The position numbers were made by a program, and so were the translations under genes. A model generated the notes under the pieces. It saw nothing but the letters and a program-made list of their open reading frames with translations, was not told where the DNA came from and did no database searches. Shown here piece after piece: positions 42,278 through 49,522 of a DNA stretch of 64,000 nucleotides. The DNA comes from Rhodobacterales bacterium RIFCSPHIGHO2_02_FULL_62_130 (lineage in GTDB: Bacteria; Pseudomonadota; Alphaproteobacteria; Rhodobacterales; Rhodobacteraceae): NCBI GenBank assembly GCA_001828855.1, contig MHZT01000040.1, forward strand, positions 261,507 through 325,506. The letters run 5' to 3'. Positions within the stretch are counted from its first letter, which is position 1, and every line of letters starts with the position of its first letter.

Positions 42278-42988
42278 ATGGAACTGGTCTTTGCCTATCT
42301 TGCGGGCCTGCTGACACTGATTAACCCCTGCGTCCTGCCAGTGCTGCCCATCGTCGTTGCAACCAGCCTGCAAACCGATCCGCGTGCGCCATTGGCATTG
42401 ACCGCTGGAATGGCGGTGTCTTTTGTCGGGCTGGGACTTGCCGTGGCTGCAATCGGTCCGGCCATTGGTATCTACCCTGACGACATGACCCGTATTGCCG
42501 CAGTTTTCATGCTGGGTTTCGGGATGGTGCTTGTTCTTCCCGCGTTCGGGCGGCGCTTTGCGATGGTATCTGCGGGTCTGGCGGCGGCGGCAGATGCGCG
42601 CATCAGCGCCGCTCCCCGCGGGATAGGGGCCGAGTTCTGGGGCGGCGCGCTGCTTGGCGCGGTCTGGAGCCCCTGCATCGGTCCGACGCTGGGGGCGGCG
42701 ATTGCGCTTGCAAGCACGGGTCAAGACCTCTGGCGCGCTGCGGCGGTGATGACAGCCTTTGCCGGCGGGGTGGCAACCCTGATCCTTGCCGCGTCTTACG
42801 GGTTCAGGGGATGGATGCGCCGCAACATGGCGCTGATGGTTGCACTGTCTTTGCGCGCCCGCACTGCGATGGGGTGGGTGTTCATCGTGGTCGGTGCCGC
42901 ACTGTTCCTTGGCTTGAACCATGTGTTTGAAGGCTGGGCGCTGCATATCCTGCCCGCTTGGCTTGTCGATTTGTCTGTCAGCATCTGA
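42278..42988 (+). CDS. CcdA/DsbD-like thiol electron transporter
   Basis: This 236-residue inner-membrane protein carries the two CcdA cysteine motifs, INPCVLPVLP near residue 15 and WSPCIGPTLG near residue 130, with six membrane segments. CcdA proteins pass electrons from cytoplasmic thioredoxin to periplasmic thiol proteins. The gene starts directly after the DoxX gene stop and is followed by a periplasmic thioredoxin, so the pair probably keeps the cysteines of bufferin, or of its copper, reduced. That job is inference; in other genomes CcdA serves cytochrome c maturation. Confidence 0.88.
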   Translation: MELVFAYLAGLLTLINPCVLPVLPIVVATSLQTDPRAPLALTAGMAVSFVGLGLAVAAIGPAIGIYPDDMTRIAAVFMLGFGMVLVLPAFGRRFAMVSAGLAAAADARISAAPRGIGAEFWGGALLGAVWSPCIGPTLGAAIALASTGQDLWRAAAVMTAFAGGVATLILAASYGFRGWMRRNMALMVALSLRARTAMGWVFIVVGAALFLGLNHVFEGWALHILPAWLVDLSVSI

Positions 42989-43003
42989 ACAAAGGACTTC
43001 ACA

Positions 43004-43411
43004 ATGAACCGGCGCATATTTCTTCTGACCACATCGGGCTTGGTAATGGCGGGGCCAGTGCGGGCCGATGACCGCACCTTTTACACTCCGGGCTTGGCAG
43101 AAACCGCCATGCAGGCGGGCGAAGTGGTCATCCTCGACTTCTGGGCAAGCTGGTGCAGCACCTGTGCGGCGCAAGAGCGGGTGATTGCAGCCCTGATGGC
43201 CGAGAATGCCGTATACGGTCAGAAAATCCGCTTCATCGTGGTGGATTGGGATCAGTATGGGGATGGCGACCTGTCCCGCGCCTTGAAGATCCCGCGCCGT
43301 TCGACGCTTGTGGCACTCAAGGGCCAGCAAGAGATCGGCCGCATCGTTGCAGGAACCGACGCGGCCGAAATCAAGGCGCTGTTTGATGCGGCATTGGCAG
43401 TTGCCGGATGA
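43004..43411 (+). CDS. Periplasmic thioredoxin-like protein (DsbD gamma-like)
   Basis: This 135-residue protein has a signal peptide (VMAGPVRA, cleaved near residue 21) and a thioredoxin fold with the active-site CSTC in DFWASWCSTCAAQERV near residue 50 and the cis-proline region IPRRSTLVAL near residue 98. It looks like the C-terminal domain of DsbD as a separate protein and is the natural partner of the CcdA-like gene 15 bases upstream. Its stop overlaps the start of the sigma factor gene (ATGA), so the redox pair and the regulator genes are on one message. Confidence 0.88.
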   Translation: MNRRIFLLTTSGLVMAGPVRADDRTFYTPGLAETAMQAGEVVILDFWASWCSTCAAQERVIAALMAENAVYGQKIRFIVVDWDQYGDGDLSRALKIPRRSTLVALKGQQEIGRIVAGTDAAEIKALFDAALAVAG

Positions 43412-44040
43412 CAGCCGCCCTTGCCTTTACACCAAGCTGTGACTGGGCTGCTCGATCCGGTTCCGTTAGGCTGATGCAGCCAAGAGTGGAGGTTCGGCTG
43501 CAACAGGACAAGCTATGGGAAACGCTGCTTGCCCGCGCCAATGATGGGGATGGCGCGGCCTTTGCGCGTTTTCTGGGTGCGGTGACACCGACCCTGCGGG
43601 CCGTGATCCGGCGGCGCGGCGAGGCGCTGCCTGCCGACCAGCATGAAGACATCCTGCAGGATGTTCTGCTTGCGATCCATCTCAAGCGCCAGACATGGCG
43701 GCGGGATGCACCTGTCCGGCCGTGGCTTTATGCCCTTGCCCGCTACAAGGTGGTGGATGCCTTCCGCAAAAGGGGGGCCAGCATCAACCTGCCGATCGAG
43801 GATTTCGCGGACGTGCTGCCCGAGGAAAATGCCGCTACTCCCCTGTCGTCGCGGGATGCGGATGTGATGCTGGGCCTGATCGACGCTCGTTCGGCCTCGT
43901 TGGTCAGGGCGGTGGCACTGGATGGCAAAAGCGCCGAGGAAGCGGGTGAAACGGTGGGGCTGACAGCCGCCGCCGCGCGTGTCGCCTTGCACCGGGCGAT
44001 GCGGCGGCTGTCGGATGTCGCTGAAAGGATGATGAAATGA
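43408..44040 (+). CDS. sigF: ECF RNA polymerase sigma factor, SigF-like
   Basis: This 210-residue protein has sigma region 2 (about residues 40-105, DQHEDILQDVLLAIHLKRQTW and RPWLYALARYKVVDAFRKRG) and region 4 (ARSASLVRAVALDGKSAEEAGETVGLTAAAARVALHRAMRRL). It resembles Caulobacter SigF, which answers to chromate, cadmium and copper stress through the membrane anti-sigma NrsF. ATG 43408 overlaps the thioredoxin stop; ATG 43474 is an alternative that would remove 22 poorly conserved residues. The gene for its NrsF partner overlaps it by four bases. A matching promoter lies before bufA, so the operon is probably self-amplifying. Confidence 0.87.
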   Translation: MTAALAFTPSCDWAARSGSVRLMQPRVEVRLQQDKLWETLLARANDGDGAAFARFLGAVTPTLRAVIRRRGEALPADQHEDILQDVLLAIHLKRQTWRRDAPVRPWLYALARYKVVDAFRKRGASINLPIEDFADVLPEENAATPLSSRDADVMLGLIDARSASLVRAVALDGKSAEEAGETVGLTAAAARVALHRAMRRLSDVAERMMK

Positions 44041-44678
44041 CCCCGAAACAGACGACGGCAGATCTGATCAGGCAGCTTGCAGCCAGCCCCGCCCCGCGAC
44101 CGTTCCGAACCGGCGTTGTTGCAGGCGGGTTGCTGGCCCTTCTGGGCATTTCTCTGGGCGCGTTCTGGCTGGTCTTCGGGATTCGCACGGATCTGGCAAG
44201 CGCATGGCTGCTGATGCAGGTGCAGGCCAAGACGGTTTTGCCGCTTTTTCTGGCCATCACGGCGGTCTGGCTTGCCTTCGGGTCTTCAAGGCCGGGGGGG
44301 CGGATTGTGCTTTGGCCCTTGGCTGTGCCGCTGCTGCTGGGCGTGTTTCTGGTGATACAGCGGTTCGGTCAGGTGGCAGAGGGATCGTTGCAGGCCGAGG
44401 CGCTGGGCCAGACCGCATTCGCCTGCCTTGCCTCGATCACAGTTTTGTCCGCGACTCCGCTGGGGGTGGGTATCGTGATGCTGCGGCGCGGGGCGGCGAT
44501 CCGGCCCGCCTTGACCGGCACACTGCTTGGCATCGCCGTGGGGGCGGGTGTCACGGCAGGCTATGCCTTGCACTGCACCGAGGATTCGCCGCTGTTTTTT
44601 GTGCTTTGGTATGGTTTGGCAATCGGTATCGTTGCTGGTTGTGGCGGGTTGCTGGGGCATCGCTACCTGCGATGGTAG
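44037..44678 (+). CDS. nrsF: NrsF-type membrane anti-sigma factor (DUF1109)
   Basis: This 213-residue protein has about six membrane segments and the opening TADLIRQLAASPAPRPFRTGV typical of DUF1109/NrsF. NrsF of Caulobacter holds SigF at the membrane and needs conserved cysteines to sense metals; here cysteines occur at FACLASITV, LHCTEDSP and AGCGGLLG. The ATG overlaps the sigma gene stop (ATGA), giving equal synthesis of both. It is the last gene of the operon, and its stop codon lies inside a strong hairpin. Confidence 0.88.
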   Translation: MTPKQTTADLIRQLAASPAPRPFRTGVVAGGLLALLGISLGAFWLVFGIRTDLASAWLLMQVQAKTVLPLFLAITAVWLAFGSSRPGGRIVLWPLAVPLLLGVFLVIQRFGQVAEGSLQAEALGQTAFACLASITVLSATPLGVGIVMLRRGAAIRPALTGTLLGIAVGAGVTAGYALHCTEDSPLFFVLWYGLAIGIVAGCGGLLGHRYLRW

Positions 44679-44685
44679 CGATGCC
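44656..44685 (+). terminator. Hairpin enclosing the nrsF stop codon
   Basis: GGCATCGCTACC (44656-44667) and GGTAGCGATGCC (44674-44685) form a perfect twelve-pair stem with a six-base loop; the TAG stop (44676-44678) lies in the right arm. It is followed by TTGCAGGTTTTG, so it is probably the operon terminator and separates it from the convergent glycosyltransferase gene. Confidence 0.75.
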
Positions 44686-44717
44686 TTGCAGGTTTTGACC
44701 TGTGCGCGGGTGTACCG

Positions 44718-45599
44718 TCAGGACTCGCGATGTCGGGGGGGCAGATGGGCAAGGCTGCCGAGGTGGCGGGGTTTGTACTGCGGCGCGACGAAAGGGTGGC
44801 CGTGCAGACGCTCATATTCTTCGGCCATGAGACGGCGGTCCTCGGGGGTTCCGTTGGTTGCCGCGCCGCCGTGGACCTGATGGAAAGTGCCTTCGCCCAG
44901 AAGTATCCACGGCTCCTGATGCGAGGCGGCCACGGCGCGTTCCCAGAGGTCAAGGTTGCAATACCCCCCGCCCGGCGTGCAGAAGCGGGTGTCCAGACCG
45001 CCCAGTGCGCGCCAGATCCGGCTGTCCATGAATAGCCCGTTGCTTTCGGCGATCGTGCCGTGCCAACCGGCCCGCGACGATCCGGCCAGAACCGAGATGT
45101 CGAACAGCCGATAGCCGTCGCGGCGCCACGGCACAGACTCCAGAAGCCGGTCTTCGGTTGCCGCATCATAGCCCTGCGGAACCGTCACCATCTGCATATC
45201 CGGCCCCAGATGAAAGGCCAGCGTGCCGATGGCGCGGCTTGGGTCTTGCAGCCACGCCGCATGGGCCAGATGCAGCAAGCCCGGAGAGGCCATGCGTGCG
45301 CCGTCGATGAACAGCCCCACCAGCGGAGCGGTTGCAAGTTCAAGGGCGGCATTGAGCGCGGCGGCAGGCGATATGCTGACAGTTGCAGGACGGATGACCC
45401 GCAGGCCGGGGACGATCTGTGCCATCGCTTTGGCATCCACCGCAGGGTTGGAGCCATTGTCCAGCACAATGACTTCGCAGGTCAGATCCGCAAGACCGCG
45501 CTGATAGGGGCGGGTCAGCGTTTCAAGGGTGCGTGGCAACTCGCGCGCCATGTTATAGGCGCCGATGACAACCGAGATATCCGGACGGGGCGTGGTCAT
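44718..45599 (-). CDS. Family 2 glycosyltransferase with galactosyltransferase-type C-terminus
   Basis: This 293-residue protein begins ISVVIGAYNMARELPRTLETL, with EVIVLDNGSNPAVDAKAMA near residue 43, GLFIDGARMASPGLL near residue 93 as the DxD-like site (DGA), and GGLDTRFCTPGGGYCNLDLWERAV near residue 198 as the C-terminal domain. It has no membrane segment. It is the last of three leftward genes (FAD enzyme, glycosyltransferase, this gene) that probably build or modify a surface glycan. No nucleotide-sugar genes are nearby. Confidence 0.8.
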   Translation of the reverse strand: MTTPRPDISVVIGAYNMARELPRTLETLTRPYQRGLADLTCEVIVLDNGSNPAVDAKAMAQIVPGLRVIRPATVSISPAAALNAALELATAPLVGLFIDGARMASPGLLHLAHAAWLQDPSRAIGTLAFHLGPDMQMVTVPQGYDAATEDRLLESVPWRRDGYRLFDISVLAGSSRAGWHGTIAESNGLFMDSRIWRALGGLDTRFCTPGGGYCNLDLWERAVAASHQEPWILLGEGTFHQVHGGAATNGTPEDRRLMAEEYERLHGHPFVAPQYKPRHLGSLAHLPPRHRES

Positions 45600-45674
45600 G
45601 CGATAATCCGTTCGATGGGGGCGTTCTGTGCGGGCGGCGTGGCATAGGGTGGCTTTGCGGCGGCAGATGCGTCG

Positions 45675-46880
45675 TCAGGTCTGCACGCCCCAGCCCAATC
45701 CGGCGTAGATTTCGTCGATCAACACTTGGGCCGGACGGGTATCGTCGCAATGGCCGATCCGCATGGCTTCGGTGGCCCGTTCAAGGGCTTCAAGCGGGCG
45801 GTCCTGACGGGCCAAAGCCTGAGCATGGGCAAGAACCGAGCCGAATGTGGACCCCGCCTGCCAAGCATCGCGCGCGGCGGCCGCGGCGTTCAGGGCGTTG
45901 CCTTGGGCCTGCCAATGGGCTTGCAGAACCAGATGCAGATTGGCTGCGACTTGTCCGGCAACGGGGTCGGCGCTGGCGGCGCAAAGCTGAAGTGCGGCTT
46001 CGGCTCGTGACAGTTCAGGGGGTGTCAACGCGGGTTGCACGAACTGCTGGAAGCGGCGCAACAGCGCGGACTCTTTGGCGGCCATGCACAGGTTTCGGTC
46101 GGCGGCTTCGGCCTGCATGTCGTCGAGGGCTTCTCCAAGCAGGCGCTGCATGCGGCGGTCATGCTCTTGCCAGCCCAGCCGACAGTCCTCAAGCGGCAAG
46201 AGCATCCGCGCGCGTGAGGCCGAAATAGTGTCCTGCGCGTAAATGCGTTTGAAATAATGGGTTTGCGGCACATGAACCACCGCCCCCACCCCATGCAAGG
46301 CCAGCGCATATTCACATTCCACCACAAAGCCCAGATGGCGGTCGGTCGGAAAACCCGGCACGCGGGCCAAGGCACTGGCACGGGTCAGCCCGCGCCACAT
46401 CTGGGCCTCGGTGCCTTGTAGCAGGAAATGCAGCAGTCCGGTCACGCGGTTCGCGCCTTGGGGCAGGATCACGCTTTTGCGGGTTGGCGGCGTCGCGCCA
46501 AAGCGCAGGATGTCACAATAGGCGATGATCGCCTGCGGCTGTGCCGCAAGCGCGGCCATCAACCTTTCCAGATAAAGCGGTGACCAGATATCGTCATGCG
46601 GCAAAAAGCAGAAATAGGGTGTGGTCACATCACGCAGCATCGAATTGACATTCTCGGCCCAGCCCAACCGCTTTGGGTTGGTTCGCACCGAAAGCCTGCG
46701 GTCGGCCATGAGGGGGGCAAGGGCCGTGGCTGTGCCGCAGGGGCCGCCGTCATCGGGCGGGTCGATGGCCACCACCACACGCAGATCGGAATGGGTCTGG
46801 CGCAGAACGCCGATAACCGTCTGGGCAATGAAACTGGCGGCGCGATAGGCCGGAATACAGACGGTGACGGTCGCAGTCAT
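45675..46880 (-). CDS. Glycosyltransferase family 2 with helical C-terminal extension
   Basis: This 401-residue protein has an N-terminal GT2 domain (VTVCIPAYRAASFIAQTVIGV, RVVVAIDPPDDGG, and the FCFLPHDDIWSPLYLERLM segment near residue 90 with its DD metal site). From about residue 240 it is helical and alanine-rich without recognised family, possibly tetratricopeptide-like (AAAARDAWQAGSTFGSVLAHAQAL). Its start codon overlaps the stop of the FAD-enzyme gene, so the two are translated together. The sugar donor and acceptor are unknown. Confidence 0.78.
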   Translation of the reverse strand: MTATVTVCIPAYRAASFIAQTVIGVLRQTHSDLRVVVAIDPPDDGGPCGTATALAPLMADRRLSVRTNPKRLGWAENVNSMLRDVTTPYFCFLPHDDIWSPLYLERLMAALAAQPQAIIAYCDILRFGATPPTRKSVILPQGANRVTGLLHFLLQGTEAQMWRGLTRASALARVPGFPTDRHLGFVVECEYALALHGVGAVVHVPQTHYFKRIYAQDTISASRARMLLPLEDCRLGWQEHDRRMQRLLGEALDDMQAEAADRNLCMAAKESALLRRFQQFVQPALTPPELSRAEAALQLCAASADPVAGQVAANLHLVLQAHWQAQGNALNAAAAARDAWQAGSTFGSVLAHAQALARQDRPLEALERATEAMRIGHCDDTRPAQVLIDEIYAGLGWGVQT

Positions 46881-48082
46881 CTGGCGGCTCCGTGGCGGGA
46901 CAGGATGCGGGCGCAGACCTCGGCGGCGAAAAGGGGGCAGGTGGTCAGCTTGCCGCTGTCAATCGAATGGTAATCGCCATTGCTGAACACACCGACGTCA
47001 TGGCGCTCGTGCAACTCGCTGCCCGCATCCTCGATGCCGCTTTGCCCCCAAGCGGTGACAAAGCCGCCCTTGAGCGTCCAGTCATCCTCGTTATGGGTCA
47101 GATGGCTGGCGGTGCAGGGCATCAGCGCGCGCAGGTTCTCCAGCGTGCCTGCTATGATGCGCCGGGTCTGATCGGCGGAAATCGTGGGGTCTTGCACGGT
47201 GGGGCGCAACGCCACCTCTTGGCTGATCAACCCGATGGGATACCATGACAGATAGGCGTTATCGGAAAAGGCCACCGAGTCACCATAGGCGCCGATCAGG
47301 AAGGTGACCGAGGGGATGGCGCGCAGAACCTGCGGGTTTTTGGTGAAAACCCCGTATTTGAAGCGATGCACAACGGGACGGTCCACGGGCAGGCCAAGTG
47401 TGGCATCAATCAGGATGCGGTGTTCCCACAGCGCGTTGACCACAATGTCAAAGCCTTCGAGGAACGGAGTTTCGCCGGAAATACCCTGCACCGTAAACCC
47501 CGTTTCGGCGCGGGTGACGGCGGTGATCTGGCAGCCCATCCGCAGCGTCAGGCGCGGGGCGGTGGCCAAGGCTTGCCGGATCGCGGCAGCTAGAGCGGCG
47601 GTGTCGATGGCGCGTTCCTGCGTTTCAAAGGCCGCCATGACGCGATCAGGGTCAAAGGTGGCGGCATAGGCTGTGCGCGACATCTCGTGCCAGTCACGGT
47701 CGGGCGCGGGCAGGTTCATCGCCGTCATCGCATCGCTGACCGCATGAAAATGCGCGCGGATGCCATCAACCGGAAGCAGGCTGTCTTTCGGCACGGCATA
47801 GAGGAACGGGTCGGAAAGGTGGTGGTCGAACAGGGCGGCACCGGTCCAGCGTTCGATCAAGGGGCGGAACACGGCCCAGCCTTGCAGCATCTTGACCGCC
47901 GTGCGGCGCGATTGGTCCAAGGCATAGACATAGCCCAGATGGATCTTGCCTTCACAGGCAAGGCTTGCCCCCGAAAAGGGATGATCCAGACGGTCGAACA
48001 GGCTGATGTCATGGCCGGCCTCGGCCAGTTCCAGAGCGGCCAGCGTGCCGGTCAGCCCCGCCCCCAGAATTGCAATCTTCAC
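46877..48082 (-). CDS. FAD-dependent oxidoreductase (DAO family) in a glycosyltransferase cluster
   Basis: This 401-residue flavoenzyme starts with the dinucleotide-binding motif IAILGAGLTGTLAALELAEAG (GxGxxG) followed by the acidic ribose ligand in LFDRLDHPFSGAS. A C-terminal GVFSNGDYHSIDSGKLTTCPLFA closes the FAD site. It looks like a D-amino-acid-oxidase/glycine-oxidase-fold protein, with ACEGKIHLGYVYA near residue 43 in the usual substrate-proximal position. It is the first gene of a three-gene unit with two glycosyltransferases, so it may oxidise a sugar or lipid-linked intermediate. I do not recognise a characterised homologue. Confidence 0.78.
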   Translation of the reverse strand: MKIAILGAGLTGTLAALELAEAGHDISLFDRLDHPFSGASLACEGKIHLGYVYALDQSRRTAVKMLQGWAVFRPLIERWTGAALFDHHLSDPFLYAVPKDSLLPVDGIRAHFHAVSDAMTAMNLPAPDRDWHEMSRTAYAATFDPDRVMAAFETQERAIDTAALAAAIRQALATAPRLTLRMGCQITAVTRAETGFTVQGISGETPFLEGFDIVVNALWEHRILIDATLGLPVDRPVVHRFKYGVFTKNPQVLRAIPSVTFLIGAYGDSVAFSDNAYLSWYPIGLISQEVALRPTVQDPTISADQTRRIIAGTLENLRALMPCTASHLTHNEDDWTLKGGFVTAWGQSGIEDAGSELHERHDVGVFSNGDYHSIDSGKLTTCPLFAAEVCARILSRHGAAR

Positions 48083-48223
48083 GCTCCAATACCGCCTTTG
48101 TTTGCAAGCGCTATGTTACGACAAAGAAAGGCATATGCGATCTGTCACCAATAGCTTGGTGTCGAGTCAAACATATCGCCCCCGCAAGGGCAAGCGACGG
48201 GATGGCGCGGGGGGCAGGCCGGT

Positions 48224-49189
48224 TCAGGCAATCGCGCCAAAGCCGCCACCCTGCCGCGCCCGATAGCCCGACGGGGTCTGGCCGAACATGGCTTTGAACA
48301 GGCGCGAGAATTGGGCCTGATCGGAAAAGCCGAAGCGGTAGGCAATTTCGGCCATCGGGGCTGCATTGGGCATTTCCAGCATGTCGCGCGCGGCGATCAG
48401 TCGCTGTTCGCGCATATATTGCGACACGGTGCTGTTGGCGCCGGAAAACAGCTCGTGCAGATAGCGTTTGGAGATGCCGCAGGCGTCGGCCACCAGATCG
48501 GGCGACAGCGAGGGGTTGGACAGGTTGGCGCGGATCATCTCTTCGGCGCGCGCCAGATGCGCCGCTCGCACCGAGGAGCGCACCCCGTCATCGGCATCGC
48601 ATTGCGCGTCCAGCGACAGGGCCAAAAGCTCGATCAACTGGCGGCCCAGAACCTGCGCGCTTTTGCCGTCGGCGGGGGCCTGACTGTAGATCTGCTGGGC
48701 GAACATGGTGAACAGCCCGCCAACGCCGGTGCTGCCATCAAAGACCTTGGCGCAAAAGCGGTCAGGGTGGCGCAGCTTTTCGCACAGCACCGGCTTTGAC
48801 ACTTTCAGCACGCACAGATCATTGGTCGCGCCGTAGGAGAACTTGTAAGGCTCGTCCCCGCGTTCCAGCAGGAACCCGCCCGGATCGCAGCGCACATCGC
48901 GGCCAAGCTGGCGAAATTCAACCGGACTGCGGCGCGGGATGGTGATCAGGTATTCCTCGTCGCTGGCACCGGAAATGTGGCGCGGACGGCGTTCATATTG
49001 CATCGCCTCGGTTTGCAGGCGTGACACCGAGACCGGCCCGATTTCGCGGCGTTCCAACTGGCCTTCAAAGGTAGAGGCATCGCGGAAGGTCAGTTGCAGC
49101 GGGAAATAGGTTTCGGCGATGACGGTATTCCAATGTCCCGCGCGCTGTGCCGGAGCAATCATGGCAGTGCTATGTGCTGTCATGGTCAT
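48224..49189 (-). CDS. AraC family regulator, likely of the hydantoinase/transport operon
   Basis: This 321-residue protein has an N-terminal AraC-type ligand-binding region (about residues 30-190, with EEYLITIPRRSPVEFRQLGRDV) and a C-terminal double helix-turn-helix: NPSLSPDLVADACGISKRYLHELF near residue 235 and MAEIAYRFGFSDQAQFSRLFKAMFG near residue 285. The layout resembles FeaR/NphR-like activators of catabolic genes. ATG 49189 was chosen; the frame runs on upstream without likeness and into the control region. It is divergent from the hydantoinase genes, with direct repeats between them that could be its binding sites. Confidence 0.88.
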   Translation of the reverse strand: MTMTAHSTAMIAPAQRAGHWNTVIAETYFPLQLTFRDASTFEGQLERREIGPVSVSRLQTEAMQYERRPRHISGASDEEYLITIPRRSPVEFRQLGRDVRCDPGGFLLERGDEPYKFSYGATNDLCVLKVSKPVLCEKLRHPDRFCAKVFDGSTGVGGLFTMFAQQIYSQAPADGKSAQVLGRQLIELLALSLDAQCDADDGVRSSVRAAHLARAEEMIRANLSNPSLSPDLVADACGISKRYLHELFSGANSTVSQYMREQRLIAARDMLEMPNAAPMAEIAYRFGFSDQAQFSRLFKAMFGQTPSGYRARQGGGFGAIA

Positions 49190-49522
49190 GGAAACGCCAA
49201 CCCTAAAACGCTTCGCCTGATGTTTTGCGTAAACATCACCCCCCTTTCTTGCAAGAAAATTTCGCGGAGGCGTCAAGGCATCGCGCTCTGTGACAAATGG
49301 TTGTGCGTCCTGTGACAAATTGGCGAAAATTCTGCGCGGAATGACAAAAGATCGCACACTGGGCCGCAATACGGCCGGGCGGGTTTGCGTCACGCTGAAC
49401 CCAGCAAACAAGAGGCCGAAGAATCGGCACGGTTCAGGGAGTTTCAAATCGCGTCAGGCCTTCGGGCATGGCCCCTGATCCGCGCACCCTTTCTGCGGTC
49501 TCCTTCCAGAGGGAGACGGAAA
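49190..49522. other. Divergent control region between araC-type gene and hydantoinase genes
   Basis: No gene is seen in these 333 bases. CTGTGACAAAT occurs twice, 22 bases apart (49288-49298, 49310-49320), and a weaker TGACAAAA follows at 49342-49349; these are candidate AraC-type sites. A GAGGGAGACGG ribosome site precedes the hydantoinase gene. Confidence 0.6.
49288..49320. promoter_or_regulatory. Direct repeat CTGTGACAAAT, candidate AraC binding sites
   Basis: Two identical 11-base copies at 49288-49298 and 49310-49320 have a 22-base period, two helical turns, as is usual for tandem AraC/XylS half-sites upstream of an activated promoter. Confidence 0.65.

Noticed and set aside
40286..43330. 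A 1014-codon open frame on the minus strand opposite the bufferin operon
   Set aside because: It is a shadow of high-GC coding sequence on the plus strand; the product is basic, low-complexity and without domains, while the plus-strand genes show clear families.
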